Under the pieces are notes generated by a model. The model saw only the letters and a list, made by a program, of their open reading frames with translations. It had not been told where the DNA came from and made no database searches. From a virus: a stretch of DNA of 64,000 nucleotides. A program made the position numbers and the translations under genes. Location: IMG/VR virus record IMGVR_UViG_3300034139_000007, positions 16,821 to 80,820 of that record; one strand, given 5' to 3'. Below, in pieces: positions 30,597 through 39,091 of this stretch (positions within the stretch are counted from its first letter, which is position 1; each line of letters starts with the position of its first letter).

Positions 30597-32784
30597 TCAG
30601 CTTGGTCCTTCTGAATGCGGCGAGGGCGGGGACGTCCACGTCGCTGTAGTTGAAGATGTTTGTCTCGGTCCGTTCCCAGATCGCGACGGCGAGGCGTAGT
30701 AGTGGAGATCGATTGTAGACTTTCTCGACCTCCTTGGCCACCGACACCCGCAGCTTCTTGGGTGTCGGCATGTCGAGCCCGGCACGACGGGCATAATCCC
30801 GGGCGTGATCGATCTCACGCTGGAGCGCGCTGGCATCCTCGGGAGCCTTGAGGGCTTCGAGGCGGGCCGTGATCGTCGGGAACAGGTCCGGGTGCCGGGT
30901 GGTCAGGCGGCGCACGGTCTTGGTGAGCTTGTCCTGATCGACCTGGGCCGCGGCGGCCTGACGGGCCAGCTCGGCCAGCACATCCGGGTTACGGATGGTC
31001 AGATCGAACTTGGCCTTGAGCCAGACGTCCAGACGGATGAAGTCCGCCTGATTACCGTCGCGCTTGACCTGGGCCTGGGCCTTCTTGGACAGACCCAGCA
31101 CCAGTTGGCCACCGTCGGTACGCCAGCTAGAGTTGATGACCTTGTTGTCGAAGCCGACCGTGTCGTCGATGTCGTGACCCGTAAGGGGGATGTAGACACC
31201 GGCGGTGGCCAGCTCGTCGGTCTGGTTCCAGTCCGAACGGCACCCGTGGTAGCGGTAGCCGCCATACTGGGTGCCAGGAGACAGGGTCAGGACGCGCAGC
31301 TCGGTCTTCTTGCCGCTGGCCAGCTTGGTCTTGGGCTCTGGCAGGGGCAGCTCCGACAACAACATGATGTTCTGGTCAGAGTAGCGCCAGTCGGCGAAGT
31401 GGGCACGCATGGCCTCGATGGAAGGCCAGTTGGGCACATCGGCACCCTTGTGGTCGAGACGATGGTCGAACAGATAGACCGCCAGCTTTCTGACGCCCAG
31501 ATCCTCGGCCAGTTGGCGAGCACGCGAGGTGACCCGGCGCTTGCTGTCGGACACGTCCTTCATGTCGTCAAAGACGAAGAACCGGTTGTCGCGGAAGGCG
31601 TCGACCGGGAAGGTGTCCTTGACGTAGCGACTGAAGGTGACCTCGGTCTTGTCACTCTTCCAGGACTTGGGCTCGACGTTCAGGACCTGCGGGCGACCGT
31701 AGGGCAGGGCGATCTCGTCGCGGATGCCCGGGAAGCCAGCGTGCTGGACGATGTCGCGCATCACGATGCCGGGCTTGGCGTCGGCCTTGATCTCGGGCCA
31801 CTTCTTGGTGATCATCGACCAGGTGTTGTTGTCCTTCAGCTTCTGGATGAACTCCAGCTGCTCGAAGGGGTTCATGGTCTTGACCAGCTCGAACTGCTGC
31901 TCGGCATAGTCGTCGCAGATCTGACGATACCGCTCGCGCAGCCGGGTCAGGGTCAGGGTGTCATACGACAGACCCTCACGGCTCGGCAGGAGGTCCAGCT
32001 CACCGATGCCGAACACCATGATGATGGTGCCGGGCAGCTTGGCGTCGCCCTCCTGGAGCACGATGCCCCAGTCCAGCGGGTAGGCGACCGGACCCATCAG
32101 GACGTAGGGCTTGGCCGGAGCCTCGGTGCGGACCCAGTAGTTGGACTTCTGATCGGTGTACTCGATCACCGGCACGTCAATGCCGTGGACCTCGTAGCTG
32201 CCCAGCGGCAAGTGCTGCAGCAGGTCAGCGGCAGTGCTCTCGAAGACGCCCCAGTCGTTGGTCTTGATCGGGACCTGGACCTGGATGCCGTCCGGCTCGT
32301 CGGTGGGCTGCTCATCGATGCGCGACATCTGAGGGATGCCGTCGCCGCCACGGTAGGCGGCGTAGCTGCGCTTGATGCCGGCCTGCACGGACGCCACGGT
32401 GAAGGCGTCGGCGTAGGCGAAGGGCGACTTGCAGCCCAGACCGAAGCCGCCGATGGCGTCGTCGCCCTGATCCTTGGTCGATGCACCGAACGAGGTGTAC
32501 ATCAGCATCACGTCGTCGTCGCTCATGCCGGGGCCGTAGTCGCGGATCGTCAGCATCGGCTCGATGTGGTTGGGCAGGCTGATCAGGATCGGACGGGTCT
32601 GGCCGTTCATGCCGTGGGCGTCCAGTGCGTTGCACGAGATCTCACGGATGACGGCCCGGGGTTTGTCCGAGTAGAGCTTATCGGCCAGGATGCTGAACAT
32701 CTTGGCGTTGCCCTGGATGGTGAAGGCGGCAGTCGGCAGCTCGTCGCTGACCGAGACGTCTCTCTTGAAGGCATCGGAACGCAT
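30589..32784 (-). CDS. rIIA: rIIA-like protein, GHKL-type ATPase
   Basis: 731 aa. Bergerat-fold motifs in the N-terminus: N-box VIREISCNALDAH, G1 IRDYGPGMSDDD, G2 GGFGLGCKSPFAY. Length and neighbour match T4 rIIA. Motif B copy 2 is 18 bp before the ATG, and the leader AAGCAAGGACATACGACC is nearly identical to the one at 43097-43113. Predicted to work with rIIB in membrane-linked lysis timing and resistance to host exclusion. Confidence 0.93.
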   Translation of the reverse strand: MRSDAFKRDVSVSDELPTAAFTIQGNAKMFSILADKLYSDKPRAVIREISCNALDAHGMNGQTRPILISLPNHIEPMLTIRDYGPGMSDDDVMLMYTSFGASTKDQGDDAIGGFGLGCKSPFAYADAFTVASVQAGIKRSYAAYRGGDGIPQMSRIDEQPTDEPDGIQVQVPIKTNDWGVFESTAADLLQHLPLGSYEVHGIDVPVIEYTDQKSNYWVRTEAPAKPYVLMGPVAYPLDWGIVLQEGDAKLPGTIIMVFGIGELDLLPSREGLSYDTLTLTRLRERYRQICDDYAEQQFELVKTMNPFEQLEFIQKLKDNNTWSMITKKWPEIKADAKPGIVMRDIVQHAGFPGIRDEIALPYGRPQVLNVEPKSWKSDKTEVTFSRYVKDTFPVDAFRDNRFFVFDDMKDVSDSKRRVTSRARQLAEDLGVRKLAVYLFDHRLDHKGADVPNWPSIEAMRAHFADWRYSDQNIMLLSELPLPEPKTKLASGKKTELRVLTLSPGTQYGGYRYHGCRSDWNQTDELATAGVYIPLTGHDIDDTVGFDNKVINSSWRTDGGQLVLGLSKKAQAQVKRDGNQADFIRLDVWLKAKFDLTIRNPDVLAELARQAAAAQVDQDKLTKTVRRLTTRHPDLFPTITARLEALKAPEDASALQREIDHARDYARRAGLDMPTPKKLRVSVAKEVEKVYNRSPLLRLAVAIWERTETNIFNYSDVDVPALAAFRRTKLND

Positions 32785-32802
32785 GGTCGTATGTCCTTGC
32801 TT

Positions 32803-32815
32803 TTTAACGGTTAAA
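32803..32815. promoter_or_regulatory. Motif B dyad, copy 2 (rIIA leader)
   Basis: TTTAACGGTTAAA (+ strand). It overlaps the stop codon of the 159-aa gene and lies 18 bp upstream of the rIIA ATG. Confidence 0.72.
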
Positions 32816-33290
32816 GAATGGTGATGCGCGTTGCGCTGTGCACCAGGGTTTTGGCCTGGAACCCACGAGGCAGGGGAATGTCGGACCTGACATTGTAGGG
32901 GTGCTTCTGCCCGATCTCGGTGGAGAGACCCTCCACCCTGATGGCACGGCGAAGCCAGATCGTGTCGCGGCTTTCGTTGCGCACGTCAGCCTCGCGCAGC
33001 AGGGCCTCGATCCCCCGCCAGGTCCATTGTGAGGACCAGTCGACGGTTGGCTTCCTGGCGCTGGCGATGAGGATGTGTGGCTCATAGCCCAGCACCGGTA
33101 GGTCACGATCCGACATCTTCACCGCCGACCGAAGCTGGAGGTGGATGGGCAAGCACGACGCGCGGACAGTCAAGCCGTAACGGGGCTTGCTGGTCGGCTC
33201 GGGCAGGAGCAGGCTGTTGTAGACGAAGTGGAAGACGTGGTCGCTCGGCCCCAGGTCGATGCAGAAGGGGATCGGATCTACTTCGGACAT
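32811..33290 (-). CDS. Hypothetical protein (159 aa)
   Basis: Soluble, mixed composition: DHVFHFVYNSLLLPEPTSKPRYGLTV near the start and NESRDTIWLRRAIRVEGLSTEIGQKHPYNV later, suggesting a beta-sandwich. Its TAA lies within motif B copy 2. No family recognised. Confidence 0.7.
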   Translation of the reverse strand: MSEVDPIPFCIDLGPSDHVFHFVYNSLLLPEPTSKPRYGLTVRASCLPIHLQLRSAVKMSDRDLPVLGYEPHILIASARKPTVDWSSQWTWRGIEALLREADVRNESRDTIWLRRAIRVEGLSTEIGQKHPYNVRSDIPLPRGFQAKTLVHSATRITIL

Positions 33291-33676
33291 GGGTCAATCT
33301 CCTCGAAGTCCAGCCCCTCGGACCACCACTCGCCGGCGGGGCCGCCACGCATCTCGATGTGGATGGTGCTGTTGGCACCGACATGGACGACCGACAGCAG
33401 GCTGTTGCTCAGGTCGACGCCGGGGTGAGTGTCCACCTCGCTCTCACCGAACACGCCGTCCGTGTGGCGGTCGCGCAGCTCCTTGGAGGCGAACCCGTCG
33501 GTGGGCAGGGTCTCGGTCCACGGATGGCGCTCGAAGGCCGCCAGCGGCCACAGGACCTCGGAGAAGTCCCACTTGCCACAGACGCGGAGCGCCTCGGTCA
33601 CGCGCTCGATGTCCAGGTCGAAGGAGATCAGCTGATCCTCTTCGTTTTCCTGCATCATGATCGTGTAGATTTTCAC
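33278..33676 (-). CDS. Hypothetical acidic protein (132 aa)
   Basis: GTG start overlapping the preceding stop. Acidic with DLDIERVTEALRVCGKWDFSEVLWPLAAFERHPW and GGPAGEWWSEGLDFEEIDPCP. No known motif. Overlaps the next gene by 13 bp, so translationally coupled. Confidence 0.7.
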   Translation of the reverse strand: MKIYTIMMQENEEDQLISFDLDIERVTEALRVCGKWDFSEVLWPLAAFERHPWTETLPTDGFASKELRDRHTDGVFGESEVDTHPGVDLSNSLLSVVHVGANSTIHIEMRGGPAGEWWSEGLDFEEIDPCPK

Positions 33677-33885
33677 AGGTAGCTCTCCATGAGCTTGATG
33701 AAGGCGGGAAGGTCCGCCTTGGGGACTTCGATCTGGGCCGCCGTGGTGCGGTCGCCCTTGCTGTTGATCGGCATCAGCACAATCTCGGTCGGGGTGTCGT
33801 AGCTGCCGACCCCTATCTGGGTGCCGGAACGGTTCCGGCCCCAGTAGGCGGCGGTGCGCTTGTCGCCGAAGAGGATGTCAGGCAT
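33673..33885 (-). CDS. Small hypothetical protein (70 aa)
   Basis: Beta-rich (TEIVLMPINSKGDRTTAAQIEVPKADLPAFIKLMESYL), single-domain size. Overlaps both neighbours by a few bases. Not recognised. Confidence 0.68.
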   Translation of the reverse strand: MPDILFGDKRTAAYWGRNRSGTQIGVGSYDTPTEIVLMPINSKGDRTTAAQIEVPKADLPAFIKLMESYL

Positions 33886-34300
33886 CGGCCTTCGGGGTCA
33901 CGATCCAGCTGGTCGCGGCCTTGCTCGTCTTCTTGGCCGCCGACAGGATGCTGGCGGCCTTGGCCGCACCGATCTCGTCGATCAGCAGCTTCATCAGGGC
34001 GTCCGGGTCGATCATCTCGCGACCGTTGGCGGTCTTGGCGAAGATCCGGTAGCTGTCGGTCTCGGCGAACTCGACCTGTTCGAGGCTGGGACGCTGCTCG
34101 GCATCGGTGATGATGCCCAGCTTCACGGCGGCGGTCTTGGCCTTCTTCTTGCGCGCCTCGGCCAGCGTGGCCAGGCTCAGCGCGGTCAACAGCTCGTGGG
34201 CCGCGAGGTCACGCTCGCCGCTCTCGGGCTTCGGCGCGGTGCCGTTGGTGGTGCCGATCTTCTTGAAGGCGGCAACGATTTTGTCGGTCAGGGTTCCCAT
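33878..34300 (-). CDS. Hypothetical protein (140 aa)
   Basis: Begins with KIVAAFKKIGTTNG; central Lys/Ala-rich helix (LATLAEARKKKAKTAAVKLG) and a C-terminal helical region (DALMKLLIDEIGAAKAASILSAAKK). Probably a basic helical protein. No family recognised. Confidence 0.68.
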   Translation of the reverse strand: MGTLTDKIVAAFKKIGTTNGTAPKPESGERDLAAHELLTALSLATLAEARKKKAKTAAVKLGIITDAEQRPSLEQVEFAETDSYRIFAKTANGREMIDPDALMKLLIDEIGAAKAASILSAAKKTSKAATSWIVTPKADA

Positions 34301-34578
34301 GGGTCTTCTCCATCTTGGGCTAGCGGGATTGCTTGGTCGAAAAAGTACAGCAGGGCGATGAGGTCGGACCGGTCGGCGAACTTGTCGTCGCGGTCCTCGC
34401 CCTTCTGGACGCGGGCCAGCAGGTCGAGCGTGTACTCGATGCAGGCCTGCTGGTGGGTGGGGTTAGTCGGGGTCGCGTCGTTCAGGTAGAAGCTGTAGAA
34501 GCACGCCCCGAGATCCCCCACAGAGATATAGCTCCCCCATTGGGAGGCAATCTCGAAGGCTCTCTCGCGGGTAATCAT
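34288..34578 (-). CDS. Hypothetical protein (96 aa)
   Basis: ATG preceded by AAGGA. Helical: RERAFEIASQWGSYISVGDLGACFYSFYLND and ACIEYTLDLLARVQKGEDRDDKFADRSDL. Overlaps the 140-aa gene. No family recognised. Confidence 0.68.
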   Translation of the reverse strand: MITRERAFEIASQWGSYISVGDLGACFYSFYLNDATPTNPTHQQACIEYTLDLLARVQKGEDRDDKFADRSDLIALLYFFDQAIPLAQDGEDPWEP

Positions 34579-34616
34579 CGTCGAAGTCCTTGTCTAACAG
34601 GGACTGCAGCGCAGGC

Positions 34617-35099
34617 TTATGCTGCAGCATTCGCCACCGCCTGAAGGAACTTGCCGTAGGCAGTGCCGTAGGCTTGGGTGGCGTGGGCCAGGTCGTGGGC
34701 CGCGGCTTGGAGGACGGCCTGGGCCTTGCTGATCTCGTCGGGGCCGTAGGCGACTTCCGCCTGTTCGGGCTCTTCGCCCTCGGTGCTGATCCAGCCGCCG
34801 GAGGCCAGCTTGGTGGCCACCTCGTCGAGGAAGTCGTTGAAGTCACCGATGAAACTTTTGACCTGATCGGGCATGTCGATCCGGTACTCGAAGAACCCAT
34901 CGACGACGGTCAGCTCCATCTGGTCATCCCAGTCGTAGTAGTTGCCCTCGTCGTCGGTTCTGGGCGGCGGGACGTCAGTGTCGTTTTCCCAGAAGCCAGC
35001 TCGGTCGCAGCCATGCTCCTTGAGCAGCTCGATGACGGTGGTGAGGGTGACGCCGTCCTTGAGGGGCACGACGCCGCGATAATAGACTGGTCCAGCCAT
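34617..35099 (-). CDS. Hypothetical acidic protein (160 aa)
   Basis: Acidic N-terminal half (ENDTDVPPPRTDDEGNYYDWDDQMELTVVDGFFEYRID) and a helical C-terminal half (ISKAQAVLQAAAHDLAHATQAYG). The strongly negative surface recalls DNA-mimic proteins, but that is only a charge observation. Follows a terminator, so it starts a sub-unit. Confidence 0.68.
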   Translation of the reverse strand: MAGPVYYRGVVPLKDGVTLTTVIELLKEHGCDRAGFWENDTDVPPPRTDDEGNYYDWDDQMELTVVDGFFEYRIDMPDQVKSFIGDFNDFLDEVATKLASGGWISTEGEEPEQAEVAYGPDEISKAQAVLQAAAHDLAHATQAYGTAYGKFLQAVANAAA

Positions 35100-35126
35100 G
35101 GTCGAACTTTCCTTACGGTGAAGGTT

Positions 35127-35146
35127 GGGGTGGCCGAAGCCACCCC
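35127..35146 (-). terminator. Terminator hairpin with TTCG loop
   Basis: GGGGTGGC and GCCACCCC enclose a tetraloop (TTCG on the - strand), just after the 297-aa gene stop. Confidence 0.75.
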
Positions 35147-35155
35147 GGTTTCAGA

Positions 35156-36049
35156 TCAGACGCCCAGCGTCGCCTTGACGGCGCGGACGTGCGGGGCCGA
35201 GCCGGTGAACGACTTGGCCAGGACGAACTGGAAGGCATCCCGGTCGCTGGCGATGGGACCATCGACGACGGCCAGGATGTTCTTGCCAGTGGGGCTCATC
35301 GCCCAGCCTTCGGACTGAGCCAGGTCGGCGTCAGCGGAGGCTTCCTCGATCTCCTCGATGCCGTCGATCTGGCGGTGGTGGTCGATCCACCCTGCCTTGA
35401 CGGGCATGGCGTCGAAGATGGCCTGGGCCTGACGCTTGGCGTCGGACGGGGTCCTGGCGCTGACGATCACCGACCGCTCGGAATAGACCCGCGCGTCCTG
35501 GATCACCTTGTAGTTCACGACCGGCGGGGCAGTAGCGACACCGGCAGGCTGGACCGGCAGGGTGAACTGGTTGCCGATCTGCAGGCGGTAGGAAGGCTTG
35601 CCTTCACGCAACTCGACCGACACGACAGTGCCGATGGCACCGCGATCAGCCGTATTGGCAGCAGGCGGGACGGGGCTGTAGGTCGTGTCAGCCGTGTCGT
35701 ACAGGTTCAGCTGCTGGAGGGTCTCCAGCTCGTCGCCGACCTTGAACTCGGCGTCGCCCAGCAGGATCATGGCGGCCAGCTCGCGGCAGTCATCGATGGT
35801 CAGGGTCTCGGCCTGGCCAGCGAGCCAGATCTGGATGGTGCCGTCTTCCAGAACCCACAGGCCGACAGGCAGGCGGTTCTGCGAGGCCCAGACGTTCTTG
35901 TCCGTCTTGAACGCCGGGGTGGCGACCTCGTCGGAGGCCAGGGCTTTGGCGAAGTTGGCGGCGTCTTCAGCGGACAGCTGGAGCGGGGCCGGCAGTTGGG
36001 GGTGAGCCAGGTCGAACCCAGCGTCGGTCTTGGTCAGAGTGATGTTCAT
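35156..36049 (-). CDS. Hypothetical protein (297 aa)
   Basis: ATG at 36049 chosen over far upstream in-frame starts. N-terminal ~110 aa carry a strand-rich unit with NRLPVGLWVLEDGTIQIWLAGQAETLTIDDCRELAAMIL. A middle beta domain (TVVSVELREGKPSYRLQIGNQFTLPVQPAG) and a C-terminal region (VIVSARTPSDAKRQAQAIFDAM) follow. Likely two or three small domains. Sits alone between a terminator and a tight gene cluster. Function unknown. Confidence 0.7.
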   Translation of the reverse strand: MNITLTKTDAGFDLAHPQLPAPLQLSAEDAANFAKALASDEVATPAFKTDKNVWASQNRLPVGLWVLEDGTIQIWLAGQAETLTIDDCRELAAMILLGDAEFKVGDELETLQQLNLYDTADTTYSPVPPAANTADRGAIGTVVSVELREGKPSYRLQIGNQFTLPVQPAGVATAPPVVNYKVIQDARVYSERSVIVSARTPSDAKRQAQAIFDAMPVKAGWIDHHRQIDGIEEIEEASADADLAQSEGWAMSPTGKNILAVVDGPIASDRDAFQFVLAKSFTGSAPHVRAVKATLGV

Positions 36050-36093
36050 CAGGGTGGTTCCTAGTTGATGGTTGGTACGCACGACTACCTCCG

Positions 36094-36384
36094 TCAGGAG
36101 GATCTGGGGATGATGAGGGTCGCTTGGTTGATGACCATCAGGGCAGCGAGCCATGTGGTCATCCTCTGCACAACGTGGATGGGGACGACGGGGTCGACGA
36201 TCAGCACAGGGCCGAGCATCAGGCCGGTCGGTTCGAAGTAGAAGGGCCGGATGCCGGGTGTCATGACGGACATGGGGTCCGAGACCAGCAGGCCGATCCC
36301 GGCGACCTCCACACCCGTGACGTGGGCGGGAGGCTCGACCGTCCGCACCAGCTGCGTGCGGGGATCAATCAGGATTGCCGTCAT
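36094..36384 (-). CDS. Hypothetical protein (96 aa)
   Basis: Starts ILIDPRTQLVRTVEPPAHVTGVEVAGIGLLVSD, then hydrophobic VLIVDPVVPIHVVQRMTTWLAALMVINQATLI, a possible membrane-associated or beta-rich end. Overlaps the upstream gene by 20 bp. Not recognised. Confidence 0.65.
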   Translation of the reverse strand: MTAILIDPRTQLVRTVEPPAHVTGVEVAGIGLLVSDPMSVMTPGIRPFYFEPTGLMLGPVLIVDPVVPIHVVQRMTTWLAALMVINQATLIIPRSS

Positions 36385-36736
36385 CGGGCAGCTCCAGACT
36401 GGGGTGCGGGCCGCTCAAGGTGTGACGGCGGCTGATGATGTAGTTGTAAGCCGCCACGCGGGCCTTAGGGAAGATGCCGGGCGTGGACCAGTCGAGGGTG
36501 GCGACCAGCTCGGGGACGAACTCGAAGTCGAAGGCCACGCGACCATCGTTGAAGTCGCCCTCGTTGATGACGTCGTAGACCAGCTCGACCCATTTGGCGA
36601 TGTCGAGGGCGTAGTCGCGCATGTCGAACGAGCCGCGGTTGCCCCACAAGGTATCGAGGCCGGGGCTCTTGTCGCGCTGGTCGATCATGGCCTCCCAGAC
36701 GATCATGCCCGTGGTTGCGATAACGTCGGTGATCAT
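36365..36736 (-). CDS. Hypothetical protein (123 aa), possible leaderless start
   Basis: Predicted helical with acidic patches (ALDIAKWVELVYDVINEGDFNDGRVAFDFEFVPELV). The ATG lies only 5 bp from motif B copy 3, leaving no room for a ribosome-binding site between them. If transcription begins at the motif, the mRNA would be leaderless or nearly so. Confidence 0.7.
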   Translation of the reverse strand: MITDVIATTGMIVWEAMIDQRDKSPGLDTLWGNRGSFDMRDYALDIAKWVELVYDVINEGDFNDGRVAFDFEFVPELVATLDWSTPGIFPKARVAAYNYIISRRHTLSGPHPSLELPDDGNPD

Positions 36737-36741
36737 TGGAT

Positions 36742-36754
36742 TTTAACCGTTAAA
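36742..36754. promoter_or_regulatory. Motif B dyad, copy 3
   Basis: TTTAACCGTTAAA, between a terminator hairpin and the ATG of the 123-aa gene (5 bp away on the - strand). Confidence 0.72.
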
Positions 36755-36756
36755 GT

Positions 36757-36781
36757 GGCCCACTCCGGGATGGAGCGGGCC
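36757..36781 (-). terminator. Terminator-like hairpin before motif B copy 3
   Basis: GGCCCACTCC pairs with GGAGCGGGCC (one mismatch), after the 140-aa gene stop. Confidence 0.6.
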
Positions 36782-36790
36782 GGGTTGTAG

Positions 36791-37213
36791 TCAGACGCCC
36801 AGAGCCTCCAGGCGGTCCATCAGCTCACGGATCTCGGGCGAGCCGGCGGCCAGGGCCTCGATGCGGGCACGTTCGGCGGCTTCCTTGGCGAGGCGGTCGA
36901 TCTCCTTGCGGATGCGACGGGCCTCGGCCAGGTTGCGCTCGGCCTTCTCGTAGTCGGCGAAGTCGACGACATCGACGATCCGGCGCGTGGCCTTCTCGGG
37001 GGTGTCGCTGGGCTGGCCGACGATCTTGACGACCTTCAGGCCGCCAGCGTCGGTCGGAGCACGCACGACGGCGAACTCCAGCTTGTCGGCTTCGATCCGG
37101 CGAGCCTGCTCGTCGGTGACGTAGTAGGCGTATTTCCGGGAGGACCAGCGGTCCGCGTTGCGGCCAGTGGCGAACTCGTCGCCGGCGTTGAACTGTACGT
37201 CGATGCTTTTCAT
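36791..37213 (-). CDS. Hypothetical protein with C-terminal coiled coil (140 aa)
   Basis: N-terminal beta region (IDVQFNAGDEFATGRNADRWSSRKYAYYVTD), a central strand unit (FAVVRAPTDAGGLKVVKIVG) and a long charged coiled coil (YEKAERNLAEARRIRKEIDRLAKEAAERARIEAL). Probably oligomeric. Family unknown. Confidence 0.72.
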   Translation of the reverse strand: MKSIDVQFNAGDEFATGRNADRWSSRKYAYYVTDEQARRIEADKLEFAVVRAPTDAGGLKVVKIVGQPSDTPEKATRRIVDVVDFADYEKAERNLAEARRIRKEIDRLAKEAAERARIEALAAGSPEIRELMDRLEALGV

Positions 37214-37566
37214 GGGTTTCTTATCCAGATTTTCCGCAGGGTGGCGCGGTTGGGGTTGAGCCGGAACAGGGCCAGGCGGGTGGCTCGGAAGTCCGCCAGG
37301 AATGGGGTGGGGCCGCGCAGTCGCTCGATCAGGGCGGTGACTTCGTCGCTGATCTCGGACACGATGAACACGTCCGTCATCTCATCGAGGTAGGCGCGGG
37401 TCGCGGGCATCATGAACCGGGTCTCACCCTCCATCTGCTCGAGACCCCAGACGAGGATCTCCTGTTGGCGATAGGCCTCGGCGACATCGACAGGCGGGAA
37501 GTTCATCATGCCAGCGAGCATGCGGGATTTGCTGGTGCGGGCTTCGGTCAGCGCGGTTTCCATCAT
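37210..37566 (-). CDS. Hypothetical protein (118 aa)
   Basis: Start at the first of two adjacent ATGs overlapping the previous TGA. Helical with a basic tail (LALFRLNPNRATLRKIWIRNP). Contains AYRQQEILVWGLEQMEGETRFMMPATRAYLDEM. No family recognised. Confidence 0.68.
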   Translation of the reverse strand: MMETALTEARTSKSRMLAGMMNFPPVDVAEAYRQQEILVWGLEQMEGETRFMMPATRAYLDEMTDVFIVSEISDEVTALIERLRGPTPFLADFRATRLALFRLNPNRATLRKIWIRNP

Positions 37567-37898
37567 CACGGCGGGTTCGCCTTTCCACAGTTGGTGCAGG
37601 TGAAGCGGGCGGCGGGGTCGCGCGAGCCCATGTAGGGCGTCGTCGGGTCGCCGTTCTGATAGGGGCGGTCGGGATAGGGATCGCCCGGCCAGACGTCGTT
37701 CAGGCCGCGCTGGGCTTCATCCTCGCTGGCGGGGTGGAAGCTGGGCTCCGGCGATGTCGGGGCGCGCAGCGCGTTCATGTAGTCGATCATGCCCTGCTGG
37801 TCGTTGGGCACGATCTCGGTCTCGAACTTCAGGCCGGAGGCTTTGGCCTCGGCCTGTGTTCGGTGCAGCTGTCCGCTGCTGTCCTTGTAGCACTTCAA
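37566..37898 (-). CDS. Hypothetical protein with C-terminal CxxC (110 aa)
   Basis: Read from a TTG overlapping the preceding TGA (TTGA), preceded by GGAGCAAGG. The N-terminus KCYKDSSGQLHRTQAEAKASG is followed by an acidic linker rich in Pro and Asp, and the end (ARFTCTNCGKANPP) has a zinc-knuckle-like CxxC. Without the TTG no ATG gives a reasonable protein. Confidence 0.6.
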   Translation of the reverse strand: MKCYKDSSGQLHRTQAEAKASGLKFETEIVPNDQQGMIDYMNALRAPTSPEPSFHPASEDEAQRGLNDVWPGDPYPDRPYQNGDPTTPYMGSRDPAARFTCTNCGKANPP

Positions 37899-38413
37899 GG
37901 CCTTGCTCCCATGGCGGTGGCGATGATGGAGTTCTGGGTCAGCGTTGGCAGCTGAGCCCAGTCGGGCACGGTGTCGGCCATGGTGGCCATGACCTTCTCG
38001 CGCTTCTTCTCGAAAGCCTCCTTGCGCGCGGCTTCCGCGCCAGCTTCGATGACGCGGTCGTGCTCGGCCTTGCGAACCACAGCCTCGTCGGCGGCCTTCT
38101 TCTCGATGGCCATCCATTGGAGGTCAGGCAGGTCGAGATAGCTGGCGGGGAAGGTGATCATCAGCTCGGGCTGACAGTCGTAGTCCCACCACGAGTACTT
38201 GACCTCGACGCTGTCGCCGTAGGTGTCGAAGTCGACGGGCGAGCCGAGGACGGGGTCCAGCCAGCGACTGGTGATCTTCGGGAACGCGCTGTCCCGGACG
38301 ATCTTGCGCTGCTCGTGGCAGTAGCGGGCGATGACGTCGAGGCGCTTCAGCGTCAGCTCGATGGTCTTGGCCAGCTGGGCCAGTGCCGTGCTGCTGATGT
38401 GGTTGTCGGTCAT
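37895..38413 (-). CDS. Hypothetical protein with coiled-coil C-terminus (172 aa)
   Basis: N-terminal helices (TALAQLAKTIELTLKRLDVIARYCHEQRKIVRDSAF), central beta region (FDTYGDSVEVKYSWWDYDCQPELMITFPASYL), then a long basic/acidic helix (KKAADEAVVRKAEHDRVIEAGAEAARKEAFEKKREK). ATGA overlap with the upstream gene. Not recognised. Confidence 0.72.
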   Translation of the reverse strand: MTDNHISSTALAQLAKTIELTLKRLDVIARYCHEQRKIVRDSAFPKITSRWLDPVLGSPVDFDTYGDSVEVKYSWWDYDCQPELMITFPASYLDLPDLQWMAIEKKAADEAVVRKAEHDRVIEAGAEAARKEAFEKKREKVMATMADTVPDWAQLPTLTQNSIIATAMGARP

Positions 38414-38601
38414 CGGAAGAACTTCCCGATGTGCTCTTCCCAGGTCGTCATGATGTCGATGCAGATCTCGTCGTCGAACTGATCGGCCTCCTGACGCCAG
38501 CCACGGCGGTCGGTGACGTCGTTCCAGATCGCGGCGACAGCCTGCTGGACAGGGTCGGAGCTGGCCGCCAGTTTGGCGACGTGTTCGTAGCGGCAGGCCA
38601 T
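38410..38601 (-). CDS. Small hypothetical protein (63 aa), possible leaderless start
   Basis: Acidic helical protein (YEHVAKLAASSDPVQQAVAAIWNDVTD ... FDDEICIDIMTTWEEHIGKFF). The ATG is 4 bp from motif B copy 4, with no ribosome-binding site possible in between. Confidence 0.68.
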   Translation of the reverse strand: MACRYEHVAKLAASSDPVQQAVAAIWNDVTDRRGWRQEADQFDDEICIDIMTTWEEHIGKFFR

Positions 38602-38605
38602 GGAT

Positions 38606-38618
38606 TTTACCCGTTAAA
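38606..38618. promoter_or_regulatory. Motif B dyad, copy 4 (one mismatch)
   Basis: TTTACCCGTTAAA on the + strand, between a terminator hairpin and the 63-aa gene. Confidence 0.62.
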
Positions 38619-38638
38619 GTCTGAGGAAGGGGAAGGGT

Positions 38639-38662
38639 GGACCGGCCCCGAAGGGCCGGTCC
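38639..38662 (-). terminator. Terminator hairpin before motif B copy 4
   Basis: GGACCGGCCC and GGGCCGGTCC form a perfect 10-bp stem with a TTCG loop on the - strand. Confidence 0.75.
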
Positions 38663-38674
38663 GGTGGCGGTCGA

Positions 38675-39082
38675 TCAGGCGTCGTCGTCGTCCTTCAGCG
38701 CGGCCAGCTGCTTCTGCAGGTCCGCGATGCTGGTGCCGGCCAGCTTCTCGGCTTCGGCGCGGGCCAGGGCGTCCGTCAGTGTGCGCTTCAGGTCGGCCTT
38801 GGCGGCGCGCTTGGTGGCGCGTTCGGCGTCCAGCTGCTTGTCGGCGATCACCTCGATCACCAGGTCCAGCGCGTCCTGGAGCAGGCCACGGCGGGGGTCC
38901 GGCGTGGTCTGGATGAAGCTCTCCTCCGTGATGGACTTCAGCTCCGCGTTGACGGCACGGGCGGTGGCGTCGAGATCGGGCAGCTTCAGATCGTAGAGCT
39001 GCTCGGCAGTCAACGGGCCGCGGGTGGAGTTGAAGCGCGTCTTGCGACGGGCAGCGAGTTTGAACAGGTTCTTGTCAGTCAT
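38675..39082 (-). CDS. Conserved phage hypothetical protein (135 aa)
   Basis: Starts FKLAARRKTRFNSTRGPLTAEQLYDLKLPDLDATARAVNAELKSITEESFIQ, a block found in many phage proteins of unknown function. The rest is a helical, charged coiled coil ending in Asp-rich residues (KDDDDA). It pairs with the 667-aa protein downstream of its promoter region. Confidence 0.78.
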   Translation of the reverse strand: MTDKNLFKLAARRKTRFNSTRGPLTAEQLYDLKLPDLDATARAVNAELKSITEESFIQTTPDPRRGLLQDALDLVIEVIADKQLDAERATKRAAKADLKRTLTDALARAEAEKLAGTSIADLQKQLAALKDDDDA

Positions 39083-39091
39083 GGGTGGTTC

